Source: Pseudomonas reinekei (lineage in GTDB: Bacteria; Pseudomonadota; Gammaproteobacteria; Pseudomonadales; Pseudomonadaceae). Taken from it: a stretch of 64,000 nucleotides of DNA. The number at the start of each line of letters is the position of its first letter. Position 1 is the stretch's first letter. The position numbers and the translations under genes were made by a program. The DNA lies in contig NZ_MSTQ01000002.1 in assembly GCF_001945365.1 (NCBI RefSeq), forward strand, positions 124,001 to 188,000, given 5' to 3'. Below the pieces are notes generated by a model. The model saw nothing but the letters and a program-made list of their open reading frames with translations. It did not search any database and was not told where the DNA came from. Below are positions 27,465 to 36,480 of this stretch, piece by piece.

Positions 27465-27641
27465 ATGGGCACAGTACATACCGCACTGCCAGTACAAACC
27501 CTTTACGTCACAATTCGTCGCGATGAATTGCGCCAGTTGAAAGACGAAAATGAGCAACTGAAGCAGGAGCTGGCGCAATTGCGCTTGCTGACCCAGGGCC
27601 AACAGCCCTTAACCGTAACGCAACGTGCCCCACACGCCTGA
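27465..27641 (+). CDS. 58-residue coiled-coil microprotein
   Basis: ATG 27465 has GAGGTGA at a good distance. The 58-residue product has a clear heptad stretch from about 19 to 45 (RDELRQLKDENEQLKQELAQ), Leu every seventh residue with charged flanks, like a leucine zipper. N-terminal part MGTVHTALPVQTLYVTI looks like a beta strand; the tail is Gln/Thr/Pro-rich. No signal or membrane segment. It probably dimerises; function unknown. Coding character comes from the heptads and ribosome site, not from a known family. Confidence 0.6.
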   Translation: MGTVHTALPVQTLYVTIRRDELRQLKDENEQLKQELAQLRLLTQGQQPLTVTQRAPHA

Positions 27642-27841
27642 TCCCTCGCAGCATCGGAAGCAGCGCTGCCCTGCTTCCGACTCGCCTTAGCCCTTCGCCA
27701 GCCCTGGCAACTCACAAAGTTTTCACATCCCCTTGTTGATACTCCCGTTCATTGTGGCCGCTCGGTATGCGCGTGCCGCCCGTTCGTCGGCGACTTTTGC
27801 AGTGGCCTGGCGGTGGTAGTGAATTGTGGATGGAGCGGTGA

Positions 27842-29581
27842 ATGTCTTGGTTTAAGCGCAGCGAAAAGTCTGCGAACGGTTTCGATTGGGCAGGTTTCCT
27901 CTGGCTGTTTGTGTTCTTCTGGTATTTTTCCGGGATCACTCAATTACTGATTCAGTTGACCGGCACCTCTGGTTTTTCCGGTTTCCGCCAGGCGTTCGTG
28001 ATGAGCGCCCTCTGGCTCGCGCCAATGTTGCTGTTTCCTCGCCAGACCCGCGTCATGGCAGCAGTGATCGGCGTAGTGCTGTGGGCGTGTTCCATGGCCA
28101 GCCTCGGCTACTTCTTCATCTATCAGCAGGAATTTTCGCAAAGCGTCATCTTCATCATGTTCGAATCGAACGTGTCTGAAGCCGGCGAGTACATGACGCA
28201 ATACTTTGCCTGGTGGATGGTCCCGGCCTTCCTTGCGCATACCGCGTTTGCTTACTTTCTGTGGACGCGCCTGCGACCGGTGTACCTGCCTCGCGGCAAA
28301 GCATTTGTGGCGGCCACCGCGATCCTGGTGGCGGTCATTGGTTACCCGTTGGTCAAGCAGACCCTGCGCACCGGCAGCTTTGCCAGCGGCTTCGAAAAAT
28401 TCGAAACCCGCATCGAACCGGCCGTGCCTTGGCAGATGGCCGTGGCTTACCACCGCTATCTGGACACCCTGGCCGGCATGCAGGAGATGCTCAACAGCGC
28501 CAGCACCATCCCACCCCTGCACAACCTCAAGGACTCGATGGCCAACCAGCCGTCGACCCTGGTGCTGGTGATCGGTGAGTCCACCAACCGCCAGCGCATG
28601 AGCCTGTACGGCTACCCGCGGGAAACCACGCCGGAACTGGACAAGCTGAAGGATCAACTGGCGGTCTTCGACAACGTCATCACACCGCGCCCCTACACCA
28701 TCGAGGCGTTGCAGCAGGTACTGACCTTCGCCGACGAGGACAACCCTGACCTGTACCTGACCACGCCGTCGCTGGTCAGCATGATGAAGCAGGCTGGCTA
28801 CAAGACCTTCTGGATCACCAACCAGCAGACCATGACCAAGCGCAACACCATGCTCACGACGTTCTCCCAGCAGGCCGACGAGCAGGTGTACCTGAACAAC
28901 AATCGCAACCAGAACGCTGCCCAGTACGACGGTGATGTGATCGAGCCCTTCAACAAGGCACTGGCCGATGCGGCGCCGCGCAAGCTGATCGTCGTGCATT
29001 TGCTGGGCACGCACATGAGCTACCAGTACCGCTACCCTTCGACCTTCGACAAGTTCAAGGACCGCAACGGTGTGCCGGCCGGGGTGCGTGACGATCAGCT
29101 GCCGACGTACAACAGCTACGACAACGCAGTGCTGTACAACGACTTCGTGGTGTCGAGCCTGATCAAGGACTACGCCAAGACCGATCCGAACGGCTTCTTG
29201 CTGTACCTCTCCGATCACGGTGAAGACGTCTTCGATTCTGCGGGCCACGGCACGCTCGGGCGCAACGAAAGCAAACCGACAGCACCGATGTACACCATCC
29301 CGTTCATGGCCTGGGCCTCGCCAAAATGGCGTGAAACCCACGACTGGAGCTTTGCTGGCGATCTGGCTCGGCCGTACAGCAGCTCCCATCTGATCCACAC
29401 CTGGGCAGACCTGGCGGGCTTGAGTTTCGACGAGTTCGATCACAGCAAGAGCCTGGTCAGCGACAGCTTCAAACCACGCCCCTTGATGATCGGCAACCCG
29501 TACGAACGACAACAGCGGCCGTTGATTGATTTCAGCCTGATCAAGCCGAAGACGGCGAACGCGGAAGTCGTCCAGAAATAA
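27842..29581 (+). CDS. Phosphoethanolamine transferase, CptA/EptA family
   Basis: 579-residue inner-membrane enzyme that moves phosphoethanolamine onto lipid A or core sugars. Five hydrophobic helices (about 16-40, 50-66, 70-95, 122-142, 155-172) precede a periplasmic sulfatase-like domain. Zinc/nucleophile motif GESTNRQRMSLYGY is present with E246 and T248; LLGTHMSYQYRYP and LSDHGEDVFD supply further metal ligands. The order LSDHGEDVFDSAGHG fits CptA. Whether it acts on lipid A or core heptose is not resolved. With lpxO it adds to envelope-remodelling capacity here. Confidence 0.88.
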   Translation: MSWFKRSEKSANGFDWAGFLWLFVFFWYFSGITQLLIQLTGTSGFSGFRQAFVMSALWLAPMLLFPRQTRVMAAVIGVVLWACSMASLGYFFIYQQEFSQSVIFIMFESNVSEAGEYMTQYFAWWMVPAFLAHTAFAYFLWTRLRPVYLPRGKAFVAATAILVAVIGYPLVKQTLRTGSFASGFEKFETRIEPAVPWQMAVAYHRYLDTLAGMQEMLNSASTIPPLHNLKDSMANQPSTLVLVIGESTNRQRMSLYGYPRETTPELDKLKDQLAVFDNVITPRPYTIEALQQVLTFADEDNPDLYLTTPSLVSMMKQAGYKTFWITNQQTMTKRNTMLTTFSQQADEQVYLNNNRNQNAAQYDGDVIEPFNKALADAAPRKLIVVHLLGTHMSYQYRYPSTFDKFKDRNGVPAGVRDDQLPTYNSYDNAVLYNDFVVSSLIKDYAKTDPNGFLLYLSDHGEDVFDSAGHGTLGRNESKPTAPMYTIPFMAWASPKWRETHDWSFAGDLARPYSSSHLIHTWADLAGLSFDEFDHSKSLVSDSFKPRPLMIGNPYERQQRPLIDFSLIKPKTANAEVVQK

Positions 29582-29888
29582 GCCTTTAAACCCTGTAGCT
29601 GATCAATGGTGTTCGGTTAAGGACGAACACTGTACCTGTGGCGAGGGAGCTTGCTCCCGCTGGACTGCGCAGCAGGCCCATTTGCGGCCGCTTCGTACCC
29701 CCCGGCGGGATGGTGCGGCGTTCCGACAAGCCCCCTCGTCACAAACGCCTGATTGCTGCGAACCTGGACTGCAAACGCCAGGGGTTATTCATTCCCATTT
29801 AATGGAATCGGCGGATAATGAGCGTGCGACTTTGATCCATTGACTCATGGACGACAGGCATCCGACATCTGTAAGTGGGAGGCACACC
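29582..29888. other. 307-base spacer with degenerate repeat
   Basis: No gene seen. It contains a fragment typical of dispersed Pseudomonas repeats (ggcgagggagcttgctcccgc, about 29641-29661), with the short arms gggagc/gctccc, and a promoter-sized stretch before the small secreted protein. Confidence 0.45.
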
Positions 29889-30104
29889 ATGAAACGCACA
29901 ACATTCATTCTCGCCGCACTCATGACATTCGGCTCCGCCAGCGCTTTTGCTGAAGGCGGCGCCGAGCGCATGAGGTATTACTTCGAAACGCTTCGCTATA
30001 ACCAGCAACTGGCGCTGGGCACTGTCTCGCAAAGCCAGACACTTGAACTGCGAGTCCCGGACGACCAGACCGCGCAAATGACCGAAACCTACAGGCCGAA
30101 ATGA
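29889..30104 (+). CDS. Small secreted protein, unknown function
   Basis: 71 residues from ATG 29889, preceded by GGGAGG. Signal peptide MKRTTFILAALMTFGSASAFA with cleavage at about 21, leaving a roughly 50-residue mature part (EGGAERMRYYFETLRYNQQ...). No cysteines or domains. The frame continues upstream but without a ribosome site. An intrinsic terminator 47 bases downstream makes it a separate transcription unit. Confidence 0.7.
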   Translation: MKRTTFILAALMTFGSASAFAEGGAERMRYYFETLRYNQQLALGTVSQSQTLELRVPDDQTAQMTETYRPK

Positions 30105-30150
30105 TTGTTCCACCTCTGACTGCTTGCTCTTCAGTCAGATAAGACCTGTT

Positions 30151-30176
30151 GGGCGTCCTGATGGACGCCCTTTTTT
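30151..30176 (+). terminator. Intrinsic terminator
   Basis: gggcgtcc (30151-30158), loop tgat, ggacgccc (30163-30170), then six T. Perfect 8-bp stem. Confidence 0.9.
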
Positions 30177-30188
30177 CATCCGGGCGAT

Positions 30189-30794
30189 TCATCGACCGTT
30201 TGCGCATCCGCCCTGATGCCCCCAAATCAAAGCTTCGGTCCACCCCAACTCTGCAAAGTCCTCCGCCCGCAACCGGGCCTCCCCTGCACAGAAAAACTCG
30301 TCCAGTTGCGGCGGCTTGACCCACGTTCCGCTGAGCATCGCGTGAACCTGACCGCGATGATGGATCTGGTGTTCAAACAGATGTGACAGCAAGCGCAAAC
30401 GGCTGTCGTACTGCGGCGTATCGCGGGCGATGGTGACTATTTTGCCTAGATCGGCATCGCGCATCTGTTCGCAATAGGCGATCAGGCGTCGGTCGACGTG
30501 AGCCTGTTCACGCTTGAGGTCGTCAGCTGCGGTAAATGGCTCGTCTTCCTTGAAAAACACAGAGCACTCAGGATGTGGATCATCGCCGCGCAGTTCCCGC
30601 TCCAGCGCATCCACGTAAAACCAGTCGCAGGTCAGGATGTGATTGAGGGTGGCACGGATATCGGGAAAGAAACTGACGCGGTGCGCCTGCAGATCATCTT
30701 CGCTCAACTGGCCCCAGGCCTTGGCCAACCGGTGATTGGCCCAGGCGTTCTGGTACGCCATGGTCAGCAAATGATGCGAAAGAGGTTGATTCAT
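30189..30794 (-). CDS. DinB-family metalloprotein
   Basis: 201 residues from ATG 30794, with AGGAGG seven bases upstream; a GTG two codons earlier is too close to the ribosome site. Four-helix-bundle DinB/YfiT fold with a metal triad: His in TLNHILTCDW (about 52) and His residues in HLFEHQIHHRG (about 142, 145, 146). Many members are thiol transferases of bacillithiol or mycothiol type, but pseudomonads lack those thiols and the substrate is unknown. It lies 18 bases behind zapE in the same direction, so is probably co-transcribed. Confidence 0.85.
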   Translation of the reverse strand: MNQPLSHHLLTMAYQNAWANHRLAKAWGQLSEDDLQAHRVSFFPDIRATLNHILTCDWFYVDALERELRGDDPHPECSVFFKEDEPFTAADDLKREQAHVDRRLIAYCEQMRDADLGKIVTIARDTPQYDSRLRLLSHLFEHQIHHRGQVHAMLSGTWVKPPQLDEFFCAGEARLRAEDFAELGWTEALIWGHQGGCANGR

Positions 30795-30812
30795 GGTCAC
30801 TCCTCCTGGTTC

Positions 30813-31931
30813 TCATGCCTCGGCGAAACGTTCCAGCTGCATTTCCTGCAGGCGACTGAGGGTGCGGCGGAACGGGAATTCCAGATAGCCCTCGGTGTAC
30901 AACGCCTCCATGGGTACCTGCGCTTCCAAGTACAACGGCACTTTGCGGTCGTAGCATTCGTCCACCAGGGCAATAAAACGCCGGACGCCATCGTCGTGCA
31001 CCGATAATTGTGGCAGCTCACGGTCGCCCGCCGCCACGCGCTCGGCCGCGTCTTCGGTGCCACGGGCGATTCGTCCGGCACGCCTTTGCGCGCTGAGGTT
31101 GGGCACGTCGCTTAACAGAATAGCGCTGAAGGTGTCGCACAACGCCATGAAATCCATGGCGGCGAACGGCTGTTCACAGAGGTCGGCGTAACGGCACCAA
31201 AGCACGGTGCGACTGGCTTGCACTACAGCCAGCGAACGGTAACCGACGTTGATCGGTTCGCTTGAGACGGCCTGGCCCAAGGTCAAGACCTTGAACACAT
31301 CCGCCAGCGCGCTGGGCTGGCCGGGTGCGGCCACCCAGTATCGTTGCAGCCCCTGGCCGGGATGCAGGCGATGATCCTCGCTGCCGTCCACCGCAACCAC
31401 CTGCATGTGCTGCTTGATCGCGGCGATGGCAGGCATAAACCGGTCGCGATTGAAGCCGTCGGCGTAGAGCAGATCCGGCGGCTGATTAGAGGTGCAGACC
31501 ACCACCACCCCCAGTTCGAACATCACCTGGAACAGACGCCCGAGAATGATCGCGTCGCCGATGTCGTTGACGAACAACTCATCGAAGCACAGCACCCGCA
31601 CTTCCTCGCTCAGTTCACGGGCCAGCGCCATGAGCGGATCAGCCGTGCCGGTCAATTGAAACGAGCGCTGGTGCACCCAGCCCATGAAATGGTGAAAGTG
31701 CTGACGCCGGGCAGGCACCCGCAAGTGCTGGTAGAACTGGTCCATCAACCAGGTTTTGCCACGCCCGACCGGCCCCCACAGGTAAACACCCATGACCTGT
31801 TTACGCCCTTCATGCAGCGCTTCATAGCACTTCTGCAAGGCCCAGACGGCATGTTCCTGAGCTTCGTCCTGGACGAAGCCTTTCTGTTCGATGGCGTGTT
31901 GCCAGGCGCTGAGGGGAGAGTCGACATTCAT
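30813..31931 (-). CDS. zapE: ZapE/AFG1-type ATPase
   Basis: 372 residues from ATG 31931 (MNVDSPLSAWQHAI). ZapE is an AAA-like ATPase reported to act on the FtsZ ring in E. coli and related to mitochondrial AFG1. Walker A is GPVGRGKT at 53-60, Walker B CFDELFVNDIGDA, with sensor region VVVCTSNQPPDLLY and C-terminal RFIALVDECYDR. Length matches the family. A longer upstream frame exists but reads into the promoter region shared with the divergent aldo/keto reductase gene. Confidence 0.9.
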   Translation of the reverse strand: MNVDSPLSAWQHAIEQKGFVQDEAQEHAVWALQKCYEALHEGRKQVMGVYLWGPVGRGKTWLMDQFYQHLRVPARRQHFHHFMGWVHQRSFQLTGTADPLMALARELSEEVRVLCFDELFVNDIGDAIILGRLFQVMFELGVVVVCTSNQPPDLLYADGFNRDRFMPAIAAIKQHMQVVAVDGSEDHRLHPGQGLQRYWVAAPGQPSALADVFKVLTLGQAVSSEPINVGYRSLAVVQASRTVLWCRYADLCEQPFAAMDFMALCDTFSAILLSDVPNLSAQRRAGRIARGTEDAAERVAAGDRELPQLSVHDDGVRRFIALVDECYDRKVPLYLEAQVPMEALYTEGYLEFPFRRTLSRLQEMQLERFAEA

Positions 31932-32022
31932 GCTCGGCAGTATGCCAGCAGATTGCGCCCGCCATAACTGGCAGTCGCACACCACCGTTGATCGAAGGCT
32001 TTGCGCCTCAGGGAAAAGCGTG

Positions 32023-32051
32023 TTGACGTTTAAAATTATTCGCATCATAGT
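32023..32051 (+). promoter_or_regulatory. Candidate sigma-70 promoter of the aldo/keto reductase gene
   Basis: TTGACG (32023-32028), 17-base spacer, CATAGT (32046-32051), inside an AT-rich tract 55 bases upstream of the ATG. The -10 matches at four of six positions. Confidence 0.4.
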
Positions 32052-32105
32052 TAATAGATGTCTTTAATAATATAAAACGCCAAGCTTTCTTCAGGAGTCT
32101 TCCCC

Positions 32106-33158
32106 ATGCATTACAAAGTCTTTGGCCGTAAAACCGGCTTGCGTGTTTCCGAACTGGCCCTGGGCGCCGGCAATTTCGGTACTGGCTGGGGGCATGGTGC
32201 GGAGCGTGACGAGGCCAAAGCCATTTTCGACGGCTACCTGGAGGCCGGGGGCAATTTCATCGATACCGCCAACGGCTATCAGGGTGGCCAATCAGAAGCC
32301 ATGCTCAGTGAGTTCATCGCGGCCGAGCGTGATCGGTTGGTCATTGCGAGCAAATACACGCTCGGGACTACGCCGGCCGCCGGCATTTCCCACACCGGCA
32401 ACAACCGCAAGAACATGGTTCGCGCCGTTGAAGAGAGTTTGAAGCGCCTGAAAACCGATCACCTCGATCTGTTCTGGGCGCACATGAGCGATGGCGTGAC
32501 GCCGATGGAAGAGATCCTGCGCGGCTTCGACGATCTGGTGCGGGCCGGCAAAATCCATTACGCCGGTCTGTCGAATTTCCCGGCATGGCGCATCGCACGC
32601 GCCGACCTCTTGGCCGAGGTACGCGGTTTTGCGCCCATTGCTGCGGTTCAGGTGGAGTACAGCCTCGCCGAACGCACCGCCGAACGCGAGCAATTGCCGA
32701 TGGCCGAAGCGCTGGGCCTGGCTGCGACGTTGTGGTCGCCACTGGGCGGTGGCTTCCTCACCGGCAAGTACCGCAACAGCGAGGGCGATAACCGCGCGAG
32801 CAAACTGGGCATGCTGGTTCACGCCGAGAAAAGCGCCCGTGAAACCGCCCTCCTCGACACCTTGCTGGCCGTTGCTGCGGACCTGGCGAGCAGCCCGACT
32901 CACGTAGCGATTGCGTGGTTGCGGGAAAAAGCCAAGCGCTCGACCACGGCGCTGATTCCGATTCTCGGTTCGCGCACCCGCGAACAACTGGATGCGACAT
33001 TGGGCGCGTTGAATGTGCAGTTGAGTGCCGAACAGTTGGCGCGTCTGGATGGCGTCAGCGATGTGGCCAAAGGTGTGCCACATGACAGTATCAGCGGCTC
33101 GTTTTCGCGGTTCAGCGGTGGCGAAACCCTGGACCTGCCCATGATCCCGGCGGCCTGA
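32106..33158 (+). CDS. Aldo/keto reductase
   Basis: 350-residue NADPH-dependent TIM-barrel oxidoreductase. The catalytic tetrad is visible: D53 and Y58 in FIDTANGYQGGQSE, K83 in ASKYT, H126 in FWAHMSD. The C-terminal coenzyme region includes TALIPILGSRTREQLD. The sequence is closest to the YajO/Tas-like AKR group; the carbonyl substrate is unknown. AGGAG precedes the ATG. It is divergent from zapE and followed by an imperfect palindrome. Confidence 0.88.
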   Translation: MHYKVFGRKTGLRVSELALGAGNFGTGWGHGAERDEAKAIFDGYLEAGGNFIDTANGYQGGQSEAMLSEFIAAERDRLVIASKYTLGTTPAAGISHTGNNRKNMVRAVEESLKRLKTDHLDLFWAHMSDGVTPMEEILRGFDDLVRAGKIHYAGLSNFPAWRIARADLLAEVRGFAPIAAVQVEYSLAERTAEREQLPMAEALGLAATLWSPLGGGFLTGKYRNSEGDNRASKLGMLVHAEKSARETALLDTLLAVAADLASSPTHVAIAWLREKAKRSTTALIPILGSRTREQLDATLGALNVQLSAEQLARLDGVSDVAKGVPHDSISGSFSRFSGGETLDLPMIPAA

Positions 33159-33162
33159 AAAA

Positions 33163-33227
33163 CCATCGCGGACAAGCCCGCACCCCCAGGATTGCGCTAA
33201 ACCTGTGTGCGGACTTGTCCGCGATGG
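33163..33227. repeat. REP-like inverted pair after the aldo/keto reductase gene
   Basis: ccatcgcggacaagcccgcac (33163-33183) and gtgtgcggacttgtccgcgatgg (33205-33227) pair with a few mismatches around a 21-base loop. The core CATCGCGGACAAG is a known style of Pseudomonas intergenic palindrome. It separates the reductase gene from convergent speB. Confidence 0.65.
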
Positions 33228-33255
33228 CGTCAGCAGTTTCACAACAGATTTTGTG

Positions 33256-34215
33256 TTACCGGTCGACTTTATGTTTGGCCGCATACAGGCACAGCATTTC
33301 CATCGCCAGTGTCGCCGCCGCGAGTGAGGTGATGTCTGCGCTGTCATAGGCCGGCGCCACTTCCACCACGTCCATGCCAACCAGGTTGATCCCGCGCAAT
33401 CCGCCGAGGATTTCCAGGGCCTGCACCGTGCTCAACCCACCACATACCGGTGTGCCGGTGCCGGGCGCGTACGCCGGGTCCAGGCAGTCGATATCAAATG
33501 TCAGGTACACCGGGTTGTCGCCGACCCTTGCCCGAATCGCTTCGACGATCGCATCCACACCGCGTCGATGCACCTGCCGCGCATCCAGCACCGCAAAGCC
33601 CTGATGATCGTCATTGGTGGTACGCAAACCGATCTGTACCGAGCGCGATGGGTCGACCAGCCCTTCCTTGGCCGCATGCCAGAACATGGTGCCGTGATCG
33701 ATACGCTTGCCCTCTTCGTCCGGCCAGGTGTCGCTGTGGGCGTCGAAGTGGACCAACGACAGCGGACCGTGTTGGCGGGCGTGAGCCTTGAGCAGCGGAT
33801 AGGTGATGAAGTGATCGCCGCCAAACGTCAGCATCGCGCTGCCCGCGTTGAGGATGTGCTCGGCGTGCGCTTCAATGCTTTCCGGTACCGACTGCGGCTT
33901 GCCGTAATCAAAATCGCAATCGCCGAAGTCGATCACCGCCAGATGATCGAACGGGTCGAACGTCCATGGCCAGTGGCGCTCCCAGGCGATCCCGGTGGAC
34001 GCGGCGCGAATCCCGCGCGGTCCGAAGCGTGCACCCGGGCGGTTGCTGGTGGCGGTGTCGAACGGCACGCCGCTGACGGCCACGTCGACACCGCGCAAGT
34101 CGCGGCTGTAGCGACGGCGCATGAAACTGGTGATGCCGGCGTAGGTGCTTTCGGCGGCAGTGCCGTAGAGGTTGTCGCGGGTGATGGCTTGGTCATTCTG
34201 CGCTGGGACGTCCAT
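33256..34215 (-). CDS. speB: Agmatinase
   Basis: Ureohydrolase converting agmatine to putrescine and urea. The start at 34215 (MDVPAQND) has a perfect AAGGAG six bases upstream; an ATG seven codons earlier abuts the stop of the upstream gene. The resulting 319-residue product shows all manganese ligands: H135 in FGGDH, D158, H160 and D162 in FDAHSD, D241 and D243 in FDIDCLDP. The SWEHxxWPW and HGTMFW blocks are like E. coli SpeB rather than P. aeruginosa GbuA, but a guanidino-acid substrate is not excluded. Operon with the polyamine-binding protein gene. Confidence 0.88.
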   Translation of the reverse strand: MDVPAQNDQAITRDNLYGTAAESTYAGITSFMRRRYSRDLRGVDVAVSGVPFDTATSNRPGARFGPRGIRAASTGIAWERHWPWTFDPFDHLAVIDFGDCDFDYGKPQSVPESIEAHAEHILNAGSAMLTFGGDHFITYPLLKAHARQHGPLSLVHFDAHSDTWPDEEGKRIDHGTMFWHAAKEGLVDPSRSVQIGLRTTNDDHQGFAVLDARQVHRRGVDAIVEAIRARVGDNPVYLTFDIDCLDPAYAPGTGTPVCGGLSTVQALEILGGLRGINLVGMDVVEVAPAYDSADITSLAAATLAMEMLCLYAAKHKVDR

Positions 34216-34236
34216 TGGAGGCTCCTTATTGTTCAT

Positions 34237-35328
34237 TTATTGGCGACTACGGAAAGTGGTCCACACACGGGTACGCTGGCGCATGTCTTTGAGGCTCATG
34301 CTGCGGTCGGCGTAGAGCCTCGCGCGTACATCGGCGGGCGGAAAAATGTCCGGGTCGGTGCGCACCGCTTCATCCACCAGCGGCGTCGCTGCCTGGTTGG
34401 CGGTGGCGAAGAACAACGTGTTGGTCAGCGCGGCGACGGATTCGGGGCGTAACATGAATTCGATAAACTGGCGCGCGGCTTCGGGGTGCGGTGCATCCTT
34501 GGGGATTGCCAGATTGTCCTGCCACACGAGCGTGCCTTCCCTGGGAATCCGGTAGGCAATTTCGTAGGGTTTGTCGGCCTTGCGTGCCTGATCGGCGGCC
34601 ATGCTCGCGTCGCCGTTGTAGGCCAGCGCCAGGCAGACACTGCCATTGGCCAGATCATTGATCTGCCGACCGCTGGCGACGTACAGCACCGAAGTCTGCA
34701 ATTGCCGCAATAATGCTTGGGCCGCTTCGAGGTCGCTCTTGTCGGTGCTGTAGGGATCTTTACCCAGATAGTGCAATGCCAGACCGATCACCTCTTGCGG
34801 CGAGTCGATGATCGCAATCCCACAGTCCTTGAGCTTGCTCGCATATTCCGGCTTGAACAGCAGGTCCAGACTATTGAGCGGCACGTCCGGCAACCGTTGT
34901 TTGACCGCCTCCACATTCATCCCCAACCCCAGCGTGCCCCAGGTGTAGGGCACACCGTAGCGGTTGCCGGGATCGACCGCCGCCAGCTTTTCCAGCAGGT
35001 CGGGATCAAGATTGGCGTAACCCTTCAAGCCTTCATGGGGAATGGCTTGTAATGCACTCGCCGCCAGGCCACGGGCCAACACGCTGGAAGACGGCACCAC
35101 CACGTCATAGCCGCTGCCACCGGTCAGCAGTTTGGTTTCCAACACTTCCGGCGCGTCGAAGGTGTCGTAGCGCACCTGAATGCCGGTCTCTTGTTCGAAT
35201 CGCTGCAGGGTTTGCGGCGCCACATAATCGGCCCAACTGTAGAGGTTGACGACTTTTTCCTCGGCACTGGCGGACGCCGCCACGGCAAGGAACAACGCAG
35301 GTAAACAACGCTTGAAGGTGGGAGCCAT
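34237..35328 (-). CDS. Periplasmic polyamine-binding protein (PotF/SpuD-like)
   Basis: 363 residues from ATG 35328, with signal peptide ending SASA. Type II periplasmic binding protein: VVNLYSWADYVAPQTLQRFE at the mature N-terminus, GSGYDVVVPSS and YGVPYTWGTLGLGMN are the PotD/PotF signatures. It would deliver putrescine, spermidine or agmatine to an ABC importer, but no permease or ATPase gene lies beside it. Only 21 bases separate it from the speB start, so ligand capture and agmatine breakdown are co-expressed. An in-frame start 17 codons upstream is possible. Confidence 0.85.
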   Translation of the reverse strand: MAPTFKRCLPALFLAVAASASAEEKVVNLYSWADYVAPQTLQRFEQETGIQVRYDTFDAPEVLETKLLTGGSGYDVVVPSSSVLARGLAASALQAIPHEGLKGYANLDPDLLEKLAAVDPGNRYGVPYTWGTLGLGMNVEAVKQRLPDVPLNSLDLLFKPEYASKLKDCGIAIIDSPQEVIGLALHYLGKDPYSTDKSDLEAAQALLRQLQTSVLYVASGRQINDLANGSVCLALAYNGDASMAADQARKADKPYEIAYRIPREGTLVWQDNLAIPKDAPHPEAARQFIEFMLRPESVAALTNTLFFATANQAATPLVDEAVRTDPDIFPPADVRARLYADRSMSLKDMRQRTRVWTTFRSRQ

Positions 35329-35406
35329 GACGTACACCTGACCATTGGAAGTGGTTGCAGGATGCATCGTCGGATACATTGGTGAAATATCACGTTTATT
35401 AACCTG

Positions 35407-35426
35407 ACATTACCCTGGAGTAATGT
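35407..35426. promoter_or_regulatory. Palindromic LysR-type operator between the polyamine operon and its regulator
   Basis: acattac (35407-35413), six bases, gtaatgt (35420-35426): perfect 7-bp arms containing the ATTAC-N6-GTAAT form of the T-N11-A LysR box. It covers the Shine-Dalgarno (GGAG) of the regulator gene, suggesting autorepression as well as control of the divergent operon. Confidence 0.6.
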
Positions 35427-35429
35427 TTG

Positions 35430-36323
35430 ATGCTTGGTCAACTTCACGATGTAGACCTGCAACTGCTGCGCCTTTTTGTCAGTGTGGTGGAGTGCGGTGG
35501 CTTCAGCGCGGCCCAGGGTGAGCTCGGTTTGAGCCAGTCGAGCATCAGTCAGCAAATGGCCAAGCTCGAGACCCGTCTCGGCTATCGTCTGTGCAGCCGT
35601 GGTAAAGGTGGCTTCAGCGTCACGCCCAAGGGCGAGCAATTGCTTAACGCCACGCGCAGCCTGTTCGAATCCATCGAAACCTTCCGTCACCAGTCCAATG
35701 GCGTGGCCGGTCGCCTGATTGGCGAGGTGCGCCTGGGTTTGTCCGAAGCACTGGACCCATCGGTGCTGCAACGGGTGGCCGAGGCGGTTCGACGGTTTCG
35801 CGAGCGCGACGAATCGGTGCGCATCGAATTGATGAGCGCCATGCCCGGCGACATGGAGCGTTTGCTGCTGCAGCAGCGACTGGATCTGGCGATCGGCTAC
35901 TTTTCGCAGATCCAGAACGCCTTTGACTACCGCGAGTTGTTCACTGAAACCCAGCACCTGTATTGCGCCGCCGGCCACCCGCTGTTCAACGATGAGGCGC
36001 CGGATGATCAGGCACTGCAGGCCTGCGATCGGGTCGATCATCCCTACCGCTTCCTGCGCAGCGACGAGCCGTTCCAGGGCAAGTTGTGTTCGGCGCGGTC
36101 GGAACAGGTCGAAGGCACCCTCGCCTTTATCCTGTCCGGCAAGCACGTCGGTTATCTGCCCAGTCACTTTGCCCGCAGTTGGGAGGACAAGGGGCAACTG
36201 CGGGCGGTGCGCCGCGAGGACTTGAGTTTCGACGTGGCGTTTCATTTGGCCCGGCATCGGGCGTTGGTGCCGGGCGATGCGCAGAAGGCGTTTGAAGAGG
36301 ATTTACTTGCTGCGTTTTCATAA
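35430..36323 (+). CDS. LysR-family regulator divergent from the speB operon
   Basis: 297-residue LysR protein starting MLGQLHDVDLQLLRLFVSV. Helix-turn-helix in residues about 8-65 (VVECGGFSAAQGELGLSQSSISQQ), effector domain about 92-295. It is divergent from the polyamine-binding protein / agmatinase operon with a perfect palindrome in the gap, so it very probably controls those genes; agmatine or another guanidino compound is a reasonable inducer (inference). A TTG one codon upstream is the only longer alternative. Confidence 0.85.
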   Translation: MLGQLHDVDLQLLRLFVSVVECGGFSAAQGELGLSQSSISQQMAKLETRLGYRLCSRGKGGFSVTPKGEQLLNATRSLFESIETFRHQSNGVAGRLIGEVRLGLSEALDPSVLQRVAEAVRRFRERDESVRIELMSAMPGDMERLLLQQRLDLAIGYFSQIQNAFDYRELFTETQHLYCAAGHPLFNDEAPDDQALQACDRVDHPYRFLRSDEPFQGKLCSARSEQVEGTLAFILSGKHVGYLPSHFARSWEDKGQLRAVRREDLSFDVAFHLARHRALVPGDAQKAFEEDLLAAFS

Positions 36324-36480
36324 ACAGAAGGGATGTCAGTGGCGAAAGAGTAAGCACCCTCGCCACGAAGCGGTAGGCAGCTCAATACTGCGCGGTTTCA
36401 ATCATTGCCCTCCATTCACACTGCTGGCATCCTGCGCCTCCATTTTCTGACCCGGCCTGCCTTTTGGCCCGCACATCACC

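Noticed and set aside
27944..29512. 522-codon minus-strand frame
   Set aside because: Shadow of the phosphoethanolamine transferase gene; Val/His/Arg-rich and without a ribosome site.
35401..35426. Transcription terminator
   Set aside because: The acattac/gtaatgt repeat is AT-balanced with no T tract and lies in a divergent promoter region, so an operator is more likely.
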